Assembly (NCBI RefSeq): GCF_003254705.1
Contig: NZ_QFYR01000001.1
Coordinates: 744,001 to 808,000, forward strand
Length of the DNA: 64,000 bases
Reading direction: 5' to 3'
Source: Phenylobacterium deserti
GTDB taxonomy: Bacteria > Pseudomonadota > Alphaproteobacteria > Caulobacterales > Caulobacteraceae
Within the stretch, counting starts at the first letter, position 1, and each line of letters opens with the position of its first letter. Below are positions 28,001 to 36,558 of the stretch, piece after piece. The notes beneath the pieces were generated by a model, which saw only the letters and a program-made list of their open reading frames with translations, was not told the origin of the DNA and ran no database searches. The position numbers and the translations under genes were made by a program.

Positions 28001-28547
28001 TCTGGCCGGGCGCGGCCATGGCGTGCTGCGCCACCGCCCGCCGCGCCGCCTGGGCGACAAAGGCCGAGGCCGCATCGTCCATCACCCGAAAGCCCGGCGA
28101 GACCCCTGCTTCCAGCGGGAACCGCCGCAGCAGCTTTTCGCAAAAGGCGTGGATGGTCTGGATCTTCAGCCCGCCTGGCGTCTCCAGCGCGCGGGCGAAC
28201 AGGGCCCGCGCCTCCGACAACTCCTCGTCCGTGTAGTCGCCCGGCTGCCCGTCCTGCAGCTTGGCCAGTTCCGCGCGCAGCTTGCCGTCCGGCGCCACCG
28301 ACCAGCCGCCCAGCACGCCGTAAAGACGCCGCTGCATCTCGGCCGCCGCCGCCTTGGTGTAGGTCACGCACAGGATGGTCTCAGGCTTGGCGCCCGCCAG
28401 CAGCAGGCGCGCCACCCGGTCGATCAGGGTCTTTGTCTTGCCCGACCCCGCGTTGGCGGTGACGAAGGCCGACAGCTGCGGATCCGCCGCCCGCTGCTGC
28501 GGATCGATGGCCAGGGTCCGCCGGGGGAAGTCGATGACGAGGCTCAT
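25047..28547 (-). CDS. addA: Double-strand break repair helicase-nuclease subunit AddA
   Basis: A 1166-residue UvrD-type helicase and RecB-family nuclease, which with AddB processes DNA ends for RecA. Walker A is ANAGSGKTKT (31-40), motif II is HILVDEAQDTAP (DEAQ), motif III GDEKQSIYSFQGA, motif VI RLLYVALTRARDRL. The C-terminal nuclease has VLVADFKTNRPSPDRI and YLRQMSLYAAVL (D-x-K and QxxxY). The ATG at 28547 overlaps the addB stop (ATGA). It takes the place of RecBCD, as is usual in alphaproteobacteria. Confidence 0.97.
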   Translation of the reverse strand: MSLVIDFPRRTLAIDPQQRAADPQLSAFVTANAGSGKTKTLIDRVARLLLAGAKPETILCVTYTKAAAAEMQRRLYGVLGGWSVAPDGKLRAELAKLQDGQPGDYTDEELSEARALFARALETPGGLKIQTIHAFCEKLLRRFPLEAGVSPGFRVMDDAASAFVAQAARRAVAQHAMAAPGQIAEAYARFSVALDHQSFQSMFADFEARRGALHEFIRSQGGFAGAADWAWRKCGFDGETSPAAEAQAAMARMDRALWREAAEVLSGGGKTDQGCAQQMFAVTADPEAALEQALKVFFTKGGEGPAATWVGKTSGLKSREGLRVLLLAEQARLEEARARVRAAQVALDTVDALTLAHAYLTAYDLEKRLSGALDFADLIEKTCALLKNRPAAAWVLYKLDGGVDHILVDEAQDTAPDQWTIVDALTEEFFSGEGVGRHQGKLKRNMFVVGDEKQSIYSFQGARPELLIRKFEFHRERATGAGFKFERVDLLTSWRSTPQVLSFVDAVFAPVQLAAAIQPRIEAEKVVHEAQRKDHAGCVDVWPLTFEEKGPERLAWDAPLDAESEQSANRRLARNIACEIKTLIARGDRVFDKDLREWRPAHAGDVLILVRRRKALFEEILRALKHEGIPVAGADRLALSEHIIFDDLVALARFVQFPGDELNLAALLKSPFCGLTDDSLYELAFRRGREGLWERLQRRAGAQEDWTHAHAVLAKALAEGRSRRPFEFYSAMLGHLDAQGWSLRKRLLKRLGSEAQDALDEFLAQVLTAEARGIHDLESLAAAFASLDITVKREMDAPTAEVRVMTAHGAKGLEAPIVFLPETTLTRTARGSPLLKTEDGGFLWCVSKERDCEASASAREARVRAEENEAFRLLYVALTRARDRLVLCGRAAAGAKPENIEGWWGAVSRALDHDDIAPHVRTVGCNGMEIRRYGPDPVAMGGVAAAVRAKLKAPDWARKIAPAEAFSRYASPSDLGEGAKAAAASPLSEVSGLGRFRRGDLIHRLLQLLPDIVAEEQGRAAEALLARERDLSDEQRSEMARAALTVLRDPRFGEVFGPGSRAEVAIAGASAKLPAGLKISGRIDRLVVLPDRVLVADFKTNRPSPDRIEDADPAYLRQMSLYAAVLGEVFPGRRIEAALVWTDGPKLMPIPENLIVQTLADLRRDG

Positions 28548-31546
28548 TCCTCGCCCTCCTCACCGCTGGTGGACCACTCGAACACCCGCGCCAGGTGGTC
28601 GTAGTCGCTGACCCGCGCCTTCACGAACTGCGGCGCGGTGCGCGAGATATACGGCTGGTCCGGCTGGTCGTAGCGGGCGATCAGCTGCTCCAGCCCTTCC
28701 ACCGCCATGGCGACGGCGAAGCCGCTTTCCTCGCCTGCGGCCCGGCACTCGATCTTGCCCGCCGGCCGCCGTCCGGTGATCTCCAGATAGGTCAGCTCGC
28801 CGGGTCGCAAGGGGCCCAGGTCCGCAAAACCGCCCGCCTGCAGGATGGCGGCGGTGAGCGTCAGCTGGGGCGAAAAGCCGGTTTCGACCTCCTTCTTGGA
28901 AGGCGCCTTGCCGGTCTTGTAGTCGAGGATGTGCCCCTCGCCGTCGGCGGTCTGCTCGATGCGGTCGGCCCTCGCGGTGACCACGAACTCGCCGGCCGGG
29001 GCACGCACCGCCAGCTCACCATAAAGCTCCACGTGGATCTTGCGCCCATCGGCCCGGCGCTCCCGCTCCAGATCGGCCACCCACAGTGCGGCCTCCCGGG
29101 CCAGGGCCGCCTCGCGGGCTAGGGCTTCCTGCGGCAGCCCCGCCTCTGCCAGCGCCTCGAGATAGAGCCCCTCGAACACCTCGGCCGCGTCGGCCGGCAC
29201 GGCGCCGGGGAAACGCTCGGCGAACAGCTCGAACGCTTTGTGGATGGCCGTGCCGCGGGCGCGCACGTCGGCCGCCACATCCGGCCGGTCGATGGGATAA
29301 AGCTTCAGGATGTCCCGCGCCCAAACGGCGTAGGGATCGCGGGTCAGGGTCTCCACGCGGGTCACCGCCATCTTGCGCGGGCGATCGGCCACTGGCGGCA
29401 CGGGCGCCGGCCGCTTCGCCGGTTCCGGCGCCCCCGGCTCGTCCAGCGCCGCGACCCAGTCCAGCACCTCAGTGCGGCTGGGTATCGCTACGCCCGCGCC
29501 GCGCGCCAGGGTCTCCAGCCGCCACAGCCAGCGCGATTTCACCGCCGGCGCGCCTTCCCGCCGCTCGGTGTGCAGCAGAATGGCTTCGGGCGCGCAGGCG
29601 GCCTGCGCGAAGTCGTGCGCCGCCAGGCCGATCCGCCGCTCGGGCGAAGGCAGGCCCAGCCGCTCGCGCATCGGGCGCGACAGGAACGGATCCAGCGGCG
29701 CGCCCCTGGGCCACACCCCTTCTTCCAGCCCCGCCACCACCAGGCGATCGGCGCGCACCAGCCGCGCCTCGATGGCGCCCAGGATGCGCAGGCGCGGATG
29801 GGTCGAGCCGCCGGCCCGCACCGTCTCGCCCTCCATCAGCCGCTCCAGCAGGTCGGCGAACCCGCGTGGGCTGGCCGGCGGCAGGCCGTCGGATTCCCGG
29901 ATCAGCCCCGACAGCAGCCGGCTCATGGCCTCGCCGCCCGGGCCGGTCCAAAGCTCGCCCAGCGCGCCGTCAGGCCCGCGGCACAGCGACTCCATCGTGG
30001 CGGCGATCAGCCGTGTGGCCTCGGCGGGCGAGGCCAGACCCTCAGCGAACGGCGCCTGCAGCGCCTCGGCGAGCGCCCGAAGATCCCGCGCCAGCGCGGC
30101 GGCCTCCGCATGCGGCGCAAGCTTGGCCTCCAGCCGCTCCCAGGTTTGGGCGCGCGGGCCGCGCAGCCCCTTCAGTTCCAGCGTCCGGGCCGCCTCGGCC
30201 AGCGCCTCGGCCTCGCGTCCCATGCGGACATAGGGGTGCTTGACGATGGCGAGCTGCACCACCGGATCCAGCGGATCAATGGCCAGGCGCGACACCAGGC
30301 CGCAAAGCGCGCCGCAGCGGCAGCCGGCCAGCGGCTCGCCTGCCGAGCTGTCCGGGATCACCCCCCATCGCGCGAGCTTGGCGGTGACCCGACGCGCCAG
30401 CGTCTGGTCGGGCGTGACCAGGGCCGCCGTCCGCTCCGGCGTTTCCAGCGCCTCGCGCAGCAGCAGGGCGGCGGCCGTGGACGCCTCCTCCTCCGTGCGG
30501 GCGGTCAGCACCGACAACCCGTCGAAGCCTTCGGCGATCGGATCGATGCCTTCCTTGGCGCCCTCGGCCCGCAGGCTGTCGATCACCCGGAGCCAGTCGG
30601 CCGTCTCTTCGGCGGGCCGCAGCGCTTCGTTGACCAGCCGCCTACGCCACCGGCCACGGCTGTCCGCTGCGATGGAGGCGGGCCAGACAGCGACATCGTT
30701 CTTGGTGACGCCCGCCTCGTCCAACAGGCGCTTCAGCGCCCCTTGCGGGTGCTGCACGTCCACCTTGGCCCAGGCCTTGTCCGCCAGGCCCTCGTCCAGC
30801 CCGGGCAGCACCACCGCGCCACGCGGCGCGGAAGCCACCGCCGCCAGCAGGGCGCGGGTGGCCGGCGCCGTGCCGGTGGAGCCGGCGGCGACAAGCACCG
30901 CCTGGGGCGGGTTCAGCGACCAGGTCTCGGCCAGCCGCCGCAGCAGGCGCACGCGGCGCTCGCTCACGTCCACCACGCCCAGGTCCGCCAGACGATGGCG
31001 CCAGCCGCTGGCCGCCGCTTCCAGGAATGTGCGCGACACCTGCCAGTGCTCGGCCAGCTCGCTGTCCACCAGGTCGGCGAGGCGGCCCTCGATCTCCGCC
31101 TCCTCGATCTGCACGGAGTCGAAGAAGCCGCCGAGCGCATCGGCCAGCTCCAGGGCGGCAGCCGCCGTCAGGGTGCGGCCTTCCAGCAGGTGCTCGTGGT
31201 CGGCGACCAGGCGGGTCAGCTCGAACCTGCGCTTCAGCGGCTCGATTACCGCCGGCAGGTCCAACGCCAGGTCGCCCGGCTCGAACGGCGGCTCGCCTTC
31301 TTCAAGGTCGCCGAGCGGTCGCATCTGCGGCGGCAGCACGGCCTTGCCGCCGGCCGCCGAAATGAAGGCGTCCGCCAGCGCCCGTGCGCCCCGCCGGGTG
31401 GGCGTCAGGACGATGGCTTCGGAGAGCGCTTCAGGCCCGAACGGGGACAGCGCGTCGTGCAGTCCGCGGGCGAGGTCCTGGGCGAAGGGCCGGTGCGCCG
31501 GGATGTTGTACCAGCGCGGACCCGCACGCTCGAAGAAGGCGGTCAT
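28544..31546 (-). CDS. addB: Double-strand break repair protein AddB
   Basis: A 1000-residue partner of AddA with an inactivated helicase-like N-terminal half that scans for Chi-like sites, and a C-terminal RecB-type nuclease (GHILDYKTGKAPSKKEV followed by QLTLTAAIL, near 880-920). The N-terminus YNIPAHRPFAQDLARGL and VLTPTRRGARALADAF fits the alphaproteobacterial AddB family. I see no four-Cys iron-sulfur staple like that of Bacillus AddB. The ATG overlaps the murU stop (ATGA) and its stop overlaps addA, so three genes are chained. Confidence 0.95.
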   Translation of the reverse strand: MTAFFERAGPRWYNIPAHRPFAQDLARGLHDALSPFGPEALSEAIVLTPTRRGARALADAFISAAGGKAVLPPQMRPLGDLEEGEPPFEPGDLALDLPAVIEPLKRRFELTRLVADHEHLLEGRTLTAAAALELADALGGFFDSVQIEEAEIEGRLADLVDSELAEHWQVSRTFLEAAASGWRHRLADLGVVDVSERRVRLLRRLAETWSLNPPQAVLVAAGSTGTAPATRALLAAVASAPRGAVVLPGLDEGLADKAWAKVDVQHPQGALKRLLDEAGVTKNDVAVWPASIAADSRGRWRRRLVNEALRPAEETADWLRVIDSLRAEGAKEGIDPIAEGFDGLSVLTARTEEEASTAAALLLREALETPERTAALVTPDQTLARRVTAKLARWGVIPDSSAGEPLAGCRCGALCGLVSRLAIDPLDPVVQLAIVKHPYVRMGREAEALAEAARTLELKGLRGPRAQTWERLEAKLAPHAEAAALARDLRALAEALQAPFAEGLASPAEATRLIAATMESLCRGPDGALGELWTGPGGEAMSRLLSGLIRESDGLPPASPRGFADLLERLMEGETVRAGGSTHPRLRILGAIEARLVRADRLVVAGLEEGVWPRGAPLDPFLSRPMRERLGLPSPERRIGLAAHDFAQAACAPEAILLHTERREGAPAVKSRWLWRLETLARGAGVAIPSRTEVLDWVAALDEPGAPEPAKRPAPVPPVADRPRKMAVTRVETLTRDPYAVWARDILKLYPIDRPDVAADVRARGTAIHKAFELFAERFPGAVPADAAEVFEGLYLEALAEAGLPQEALAREAALAREAALWVADLERERRADGRKIHVELYGELAVRAPAGEFVVTARADRIEQTADGEGHILDYKTGKAPSKKEVETGFSPQLTLTAAILQAGGFADLGPLRPGELTYLEITGRRPAGKIECRAAGEESGFAVAMAVEGLEQLIARYDQPDQPYISRTAPQFVKARVSDYDHLARVFEWSTSGEEGEE

Positions 31547-32259
31547 TTCAGGCGCGCCTCGGCCGCCCCCCTGGCGGCGGGATCGCCCACGTGCATCCAG
31601 AACGCGTCCATCACAGCGCCGAACAGCCGGCCTTCAGACTGCAGCCGGCGCCACGTCGGCTGGATCGGGAACGCACCCGACTTCGGCTGATCGTCCAGCA
31701 CCTGCGGCTTCATGATGCCGAAACCGACATTGGCGAACGGCGTCACCACCTCCAGCGAGGTGGAATGGGTCAGCCGCCCGGCGTCATCCATCAGGAAGCC
31801 TTGCGGTCCTTCGAAACCGATGCCGTCCCCGCGCCGCACAAGCAGCAGCAGCAGGTCCATGGCGTCTGGATTCCACGTCCGTTTCAACGTCTCGAGCGGC
31901 GCCTCTCCACGATCGACCCAAAGAGAGTCGATGTTGGCCAGGAAGATGGGCTCTTCGCCCAGCAACGGGCGGGCGTGCTGAATGCCGCCGCCGCTGTCGA
32001 GCAGCTCGTCACGCTCGTCGGAGATCAGGATCTCCAGATCGCTACGCCGGCCCAGGTGTTCCACCATCTGGTCGGCCAGGTAGTGGACGTTCACCACCGC
32101 CCGTTCGACCCCGGCTTCCACCAAACGGTCCAGCACGCGGTCGATCAGCGCCCGCCCGCCCACCGGCACCAGCGCCTTGGGCATGGTGTCGGTCAGCGGT
32201 CGCATGCGGGTCCCCAGACCCGCCGCGAGCACCATCGCCGTGCGCGGCCCCCCGGTCAC
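31543..32259 (-). CDS. murU: N-acetylmuramate-1-phosphate uridylyltransferase MurU
   Basis: A 238-residue nucleotidyltransferase. The signature AMVLAAGLGTRMRPLTDTMPK binds the nucleotide and phosphate; FLANIDSLWVD carries the metal-binding Asp, where family members usually have N-x-D. With AmgK it makes UDP-MurNAc from recycled MurNAc, bypassing MurA and fosfomycin. The GTG start at 32259 overlaps the amgK stop (GTGA). The pairing amgK-murU next to tsaE is well known in proteobacteria that lack MurQ. Confidence 0.92.
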   Translation of the reverse strand: MTGGPRTAMVLAAGLGTRMRPLTDTMPKALVPVGGRALIDRVLDRLVEAGVERAVVNVHYLADQMVEHLGRRSDLEILISDERDELLDSGGGIQHARPLLGEEPIFLANIDSLWVDRGEAPLETLKRTWNPDAMDLLLLLVRRGDGIGFEGPQGFLMDDAGRLTHSTSLEVVTPFANVGFGIMKPQVLDDQPKSGAFPIQPTWRRLQSEGRLFGAVMDAFWMHVGDPAARGAAEARLK

Positions 32260-33347
32260 CGGCGGGCCTCCTGCGGAACGTAGCGGTCCATCCAGTCCTT
32301 CAATCCCGCCATCTGTGGATCGGCCAGGCAGCGGTCGAGATAGCCCCAGAGCCTCGGCATGAAGGCGGCGTACCGCGGCTTGGAATCCCGCGTCACCAGC
32401 CGCGCGAAGATGCCCAGGATACGCAGAACGTTCAGCGCGCCCAGCGCATGGTAGTCGGCCAGGAACTGTTCGCGGTCGAGGTCCGGCTTCAGCTCGAAGT
32501 ACCGCCGAAGAGCGGCCGCCTCGCGTTCCGGCGAGACGTCCCGGCGCGCATCGTGCAGCAGCATGGACATGTCCCAGGCCGGGTGAGCCTTCAAGGCGTC
32601 CTGGAAGTCCAGCAGGCCGACCCGTGCGCAGCCCTCGCGCTCCGGCAGCCAGATCAGATTTTCGGCGTGGTAGTCGCGGTGGCAGAACACCGTCGCGCCC
32701 GCCGCCCCGCGCGCCCGGATCGGCGCCCAGATGGCGTTCCACTCGGCGACAGCGTCCGGGCTGAAGGCGAGCTCGGTCCGAAGCTTCGGCAGCCACTCGA
32801 CGAAGAGCGCATCGGCCGTTTGCAGCGCCACCTCGTCATAGCTCAGCAGAGGCCAGCTCGCGCCGTCGTAGGCGAGCACGTCGGGCGGCGTCTGCTCGTG
32901 CATGCGCACCAGGGCTTGGATGGCGCCGTCATACATCGGCGCTTCGTCGTGGCCGTTCTCGATGAGACGGGCGAAGAGATCGTCGCCCAGGTCCTCCAGG
33001 ACGGCCAGACCGCGCGCCGGTTTAGCCGCAAGGATCTGCGGCGCGGAAAGGCCATGCTCACGCAGCCAGCCGGCGGTGGCCACGAAGGCGTCCACCCGGC
33101 CCGCCGCCAGGCGCGCCAGGGCGTTATAGCCGGCCGCGCGCCGTTCCTCGGCGGTCGCCTCCGGCGGACAAGGGGCGCTTTCCAGCGCCGGCGGCTGGTC
33201 CATGAAGATCAAGGACACGCCGCTCGGCATGAAGAGGCGCTCGTAGGCCCGGGTGGAGGCGTCGCCGCTCAGCGGCTGGCGACGGGCCGCGCCAAAGCCG
33301 TTGGCCTTCAGAAACTCGGCCTTTTCCGCCTCACGATCCGAACTCAA
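32256..33347 (-). CDS. amgK: N-acetylmuramate/N-acetylglucosamine kinase AmgK
   Basis: A 363-residue aminoglycoside-phosphotransferase-fold kinase that phosphorylates the anomeric position of MurNAc or GlcNAc. Motifs are PLSGDASTRAYER near the start, the Brenner-type catalytic loop FCHRDYHAENLIWL and the metal site GLLDFQDALKAHPAWD. Two starts compete: ATG at 33371 without a ribosome site, and TTG at 33347 (MSSDREAEKAEF) preceded by GGAAGGA. I chose TTG. Either way the gene overlaps the 3' end of tsaE (17 or 41 bases). Confidence 0.92.
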   Translation of the reverse strand: MSSDREAEKAEFLKANGFGAARRQPLSGDASTRAYERLFMPSGVSLIFMDQPPALESAPCPPEATAEERRAAGYNALARLAAGRVDAFVATAGWLREHGLSAPQILAAKPARGLAVLEDLGDDLFARLIENGHDEAPMYDGAIQALVRMHEQTPPDVLAYDGASWPLLSYDEVALQTADALFVEWLPKLRTELAFSPDAVAEWNAIWAPIRARGAAGATVFCHRDYHAENLIWLPEREGCARVGLLDFQDALKAHPAWDMSMLLHDARRDVSPEREAAALRRYFELKPDLDREQFLADYHALGALNVLRILGIFARLVTRDSKPRYAAFMPRLWGYLDRCLADPQMAGLKDWMDRYVPQEARR

Positions 33348-33783
33348 TCCCGCGTCCTTCCCACGATCCATGCGGGACGAACCGCACGTACCGTCCCTCT
33401 TCGCTATTGGGCTGTGGCCCGATCTCTATATCGAGTCGGTCCGGCGGCAGGCGGCCCTCCAGGCGCTCCGGCCACTCGATCACCGCCGCGCCGTCCTCCA
33501 GCGCCTCGTCCAAACCGATCTCATAGGCCTCGTCCGGCGACGAGAGGCGATAAAGATCGAAGTGGGCGACGTGAAGTCGCGGCCCTTCGTAGAACTGGAC
33601 GATGGTGAAGGTCGGCGAGGGCACGTCCTCGTCCGGCGTGGTCAGCGCCCGCACCAGCGCCCGGGCGAGGGTCGACTTGCCGGCGCCCAAGGGTCCGGAC
33701 AGGCACACGGCCTCGCCGGGCTGCAGCGCCTGGGCGATCGCGGCGCCAAGGCGCGCCGTCGCCGCCTCGTTGGGGAGACGCAA
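33331..33783 (-). CDS. tsaE: tRNA threonylcarbamoyladenosine biosynthesis ATPase TsaE
   Basis: A 150-residue P-loop protein needed with TsaB and TsaD for the t6A modification of ANN-decoding tRNAs. Walker A is LSGPLGAGKSTLARAL (about 29-44), followed by VPSPTFTIVQFYEG and HFDLYRLSSPDEAYEIG, the family hallmarks, and VIEWPERLEGRLP. Start is TTG at 33783, 23 bp after the acyltransferase gene. In many alphaproteobacteria tsaE precedes the amgK/murU-like pair, as here. Confidence 0.95.
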   Translation of the reverse strand: MRLPNEAATARLGAAIAQALQPGEAVCLSGPLGAGKSTLARALVRALTTPDEDVPSPTFTIVQFYEGPRLHVAHFDLYRLSSPDEAYEIGLDEALEDGAAVIEWPERLEGRLPPDRLDIEIGPQPNSEEGRYVRFVPHGSWEGRGIEFGS

Positions 33784-33806
33784 GTCGCGGTCGACTTCGA
33801 AGGTCT

Positions 33807-34676
33807 TCAGAACGGACGCTCCGGTTCGTTGGGAAGGACGCCTTCCACATAGCGTTTCAGCGCCGCCGTCGCCTCAACTGGATCGCCTTCCAGTTTCGAT
33901 GGGGGGATGACGGGCCCGACGATCAGGCGGAACGGCCGACCACGCTTGTTCAGCATCTCATGGAAGAGGGTGATGTCCCGCAGCTCCTGCGAGACGCCAT
34001 GGAAAAGGTGAAACAGGGTCGACCAGGGCCCCTCCACATGCACCGGCAGAACCGGAGCCTCGTACTTGCGGGCGATGGAAACGGCGCTGCTCATCCAGAC
34101 CGGATCGCACAGGGCGCCATCGGGCTGGCGCCGCGCGAGCCGCCCCGCCGGGAAGATGACCAGGCAACGCTCCGCCTCCATGGCCTCGCGGGTCATCTGC
34201 AAGGTGGTCCGGGTCTTGTCTCGCGTGCGCTTGTTCTCGACCCATTCCACCGGGATCAGCACATCCGACAGCCGGGCTGAGACCCGGTGCGCGTCGGCGT
34301 TGGCGTAGAAGACAAGATCGGGTCGAACGCCTCTCAGGGCGTCGTACGCGGCGATTCCGTCGGCGATGCCGGTGGGATGGTTGCAGACCACCACCACCCG
34401 GCCGGCGGCAGGCGTGCGCTCCAATCCCTGAACCGTGACGTCCAAGCCCAGCAGATCGGACACGTAATCCAGCGCCTGCCGCCCGCCCATGGGCCCGATT
34501 GCATCGGCCATGCGACGCGCCTTGCCGTAGTCGAGCAGCCGGTAAAGCAGTGGTCGCGCCAGGGGCCAGACCGGACTGGCGGCCAGCTTCGGCGCCCGCT
34601 CGGCGATCAGGACGTCGATGATGTGCGTGCGACTGGCCCGTCGCGTGACAGCGTGGGCGGGCGAGGCGACCGTCAT
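33807..34676 (-). CDS. PlsC-like lysophospholipid/ornithine-lipid acyltransferase family protein
   Basis: A 289-residue acyltransferase. The acceptor motif is VVCNHPTGIADGIAAYD, a variant of HX4D with NHPxG as in the COG3176/OlsA-like group; a second motif is CLVIFPAGRLARR, the FPxG block, and the third is APVLPVHVEGPWS. It likely acylates a lysolipid at the inner membrane; phosphatidate or ornithine-lipid synthesis are both possible. The ATG at 34676 has no strong ribosome site. It may head the tsaE-amgK-murU-addBA operon, with a 23-bp gap to tsaE. Confidence 0.85.
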   Translation of the reverse strand: MTVASPAHAVTRRASRTHIIDVLIAERAPKLAASPVWPLARPLLYRLLDYGKARRMADAIGPMGGRQALDYVSDLLGLDVTVQGLERTPAAGRVVVVCNHPTGIADGIAAYDALRGVRPDLVFYANADAHRVSARLSDVLIPVEWVENKRTRDKTRTTLQMTREAMEAERCLVIFPAGRLARRQPDGALCDPVWMSSAVSIARKYEAPVLPVHVEGPWSTLFHLFHGVSQELRDITLFHEMLNKRGRPFRLIVGPVIPPSKLEGDPVEATAALKRYVEGVLPNEPERPF

Positions 34677-34762
34677 GCCACGGAGAATGCGTCAGCGTGC
34701 GGCGCAGCGGCAAGCTTGCAAAGTCGTACGCCACCAAGGCGCAGGTTCGGCGTTATGGCTTC

Positions 34763-36169
34763 ATGATCAAAGGTTATGTCTCGCGCCGAGAGGCGTTCCT
34801 CGGCGCCGCGTCCCTGAGCCTTCTGGCCGCCGCCTGCAGCCGCAGCACCCCCCAAGACGGAACCATCGCCCGCAACGACGTGAACAACGCGCTCGATGTG
34901 CTGGCCAAGGCGCCGGAGCACGGCTTCTCCCAGGACCAGTTCTCGGTGGAGCGCATCCGCAAGCTCGGTGAAGATGGGGACACCAAGACCCGCGACCGGC
35001 TGCTCTACGCGCAGCTCGTCGCCTACGGACAAGCGCAGCACGGGCGCAGCATCCCGCGCAAGGCGATGCCCGCCGACTGGACCCTGCGCTCCGAGCCCTA
35101 CGACGCCGAAGCCAGCCTGCGCGAGGCTGTGAAGGCCGGCGACTTCAAGGACTGGCTGGACCAGCAGCCGCCTCAGAGCGACCAGTACAAGGCGCTGCAG
35201 AGCGCCTACCTGAACTACCTCAAGATCGTGGCCGCTGGCGGCTGGCCCACCGTCCCCGACGCTGGGCAGGTGACCGCCCTTCGCCAGCGCCTCGCGTTCG
35301 AGGACGCGGGCCTGAAGGATCAGGACGTCAATGCGCCGTTTGACGGCGCGCTGGCCGCCGCCGTGAACCGCTACCAGGCGCTGCATGGGCTGCCGGCCAC
35401 CGGCCAGCTGGACGAGGCCACCTTGCGCGAGCTGAACGTGCCGGCGGCCGGTCGCGCCGCCCAGATCCGCGCCAACCTCGAGCGCCTGCGCTGGCTGCCC
35501 CGCGAGGAGCCGGCCACCCGGGTGGACGTGAACACCGCCGCCGCCGTGATGGACTACTACGAAGGCGGTCGCCACGCGGTGCACATGCTCGCCGCGTCGG
35601 GCAAGCCCGGCGACGAGACGCCCATGCTGGCCTCCTCTATCGACACCATCGTGCTGAACCCACCCTGGAACGTGCCGGACGGCATCGCCCAGGAGGAGCT
35701 CTATCCGAAGCAGGCCAGCAACCCGGGCTACTTCGCCGAGCACGGCTACGAGGTGAAGGACGGTCGTGTGGTGCAAAAGCCCGGGCCCGACAGCGCTCTG
35801 GGCCTGGTGAAGTTCGACTTCGACAACCCTTTCGCGGTGTACCTGCACGACACCCCGGCCAAGGCGGCGTTCAACCGCACCCAGCGGGCGGTCAGCCACG
35901 GCTGCGTCCGTCTAGCCCAGGCGGTGCCGTTCGCCAGGATGCTGGTCGCCCGTCAGCAGGGCTGGTCCAACGAACGTGTCGACCAGGTGCTCGCGTCCGG
36001 CGAGACCACCCACGTCAAGCTGGCGGAGAAGGTGCCGGTCCGGCTGATCTACCTGACCGCCTTCCCGCAGGACGGGCGCATCGCCTTCCGTCCGGATGTC
36101 TATGGCTGGGACGCCGAGCTGCTGAAGCTTCTGGACGGGACGAAGGCCCGCACCGTGGCCGCCCTCTGA
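34763..36169 (+). CDS. L,D-transpeptidase (YcbB/LdtD type), Tat-exported lipoprotein
   Basis: A 468-residue periplasmic enzyme that makes 3-3 cross-links in peptidoglycan. The N-terminus has SRREAFLG, a good twin-arginine motif, and the lipobox LAAAC, so export by Tat and lipidation are predicted. A peptidoglycan-binding domain follows at about 170-215 (YQALHGLPATGQLDEATLREL), then the YkuD domain with YLHDTPAKAAFNRTQRAVSHGCVRL; catalytic Cys381 is in SHGCVRL. It is divergent from the acyltransferase gene over 86 bp. The ATG at 34763 has a weak ribosome site. Confidence 0.93.
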   Translation: MIKGYVSRREAFLGAASLSLLAAACSRSTPQDGTIARNDVNNALDVLAKAPEHGFSQDQFSVERIRKLGEDGDTKTRDRLLYAQLVAYGQAQHGRSIPRKAMPADWTLRSEPYDAEASLREAVKAGDFKDWLDQQPPQSDQYKALQSAYLNYLKIVAAGGWPTVPDAGQVTALRQRLAFEDAGLKDQDVNAPFDGALAAAVNRYQALHGLPATGQLDEATLRELNVPAAGRAAQIRANLERLRWLPREEPATRVDVNTAAAVMDYYEGGRHAVHMLAASGKPGDETPMLASSIDTIVLNPPWNVPDGIAQEELYPKQASNPGYFAEHGYEVKDGRVVQKPGPDSALGLVKFDFDNPFAVYLHDTPAKAAFNRTQRAVSHGCVRLAQAVPFARMLVARQQGWSNERVDQVLASGETTHVKLAEKVPVRLIYLTAFPQDGRIAFRPDVYGWDAELLKLLDGTKARTVAAL

Positions 36170-36174
36170 GGGCG

Positions 36175-36411
36175 CTAGTGGGTGACCTGGCTCTCGCCGA
36201 AGGGCCCGATCTCCCAGCTCCCGACCAGCACCCCTTCGCGATTGTGCACGAGCACGCGCGCCGGGGCCCCGGCCTTCCAGCTCGCCTGCGCGAGCTTGCG
36301 GGCATGGGCCTCGGCCCGGCCGCCCTGGAAGAACAGCGTCGCTTCGCCGTCGCCCGGTTGGACAGCCCAGCCGCCGGGCACGGGAATGACGGTGATGGTG
36401 GCCTCGTCCAT
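36175..36411 (-). CDS. DUF2188-like small protein
   Basis: A 78-residue protein with the pattern ITVIPVPGGWAVQPG, then a helix (GGRAEAHARKLAQASWKAG) and APARVLVHNREGVLVGSW, which matches the beta-alpha-beta outline of DUF2188. Function unknown; DUF2188 members are often small stress or regulatory proteins, and nothing here narrows that. ATG at 36411 has GGGAG at 8 nt. It is convergent with the L,D-transpeptidase (5 bp apart) and divergent from the SMP-30 gene. Confidence 0.75.
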   Translation of the reverse strand: MDEATITVIPVPGGWAVQPGDGEATLFFQGGRAEAHARKLAQASWKAGAPARVLVHNREGVLVGSWEIGPFGESQVTH

Positions 36412-36558
36412 GTGTCTCACTCCCGATTTTCGTTGACCTGTAGGTGGAGTCCGAGGCGCGAGCCGCAAGCGGCGCCGGGCAGGTTTTTCGCCGAACGCGT
36501 TCACCCTTCCGCTCGGCGAAAGCCTCGCTAGGATCGCGCTCCCACAAAGGAGGCGCGC

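Noticed and set aside
26418..31690. Long plus-strand open frames of 728 and 816 codons opposite addA and addB
   Set aside because: They are Arg/Gln/Pro-rich mirror frames of two well-supported helicase-nuclease genes and have no recognisable motif.
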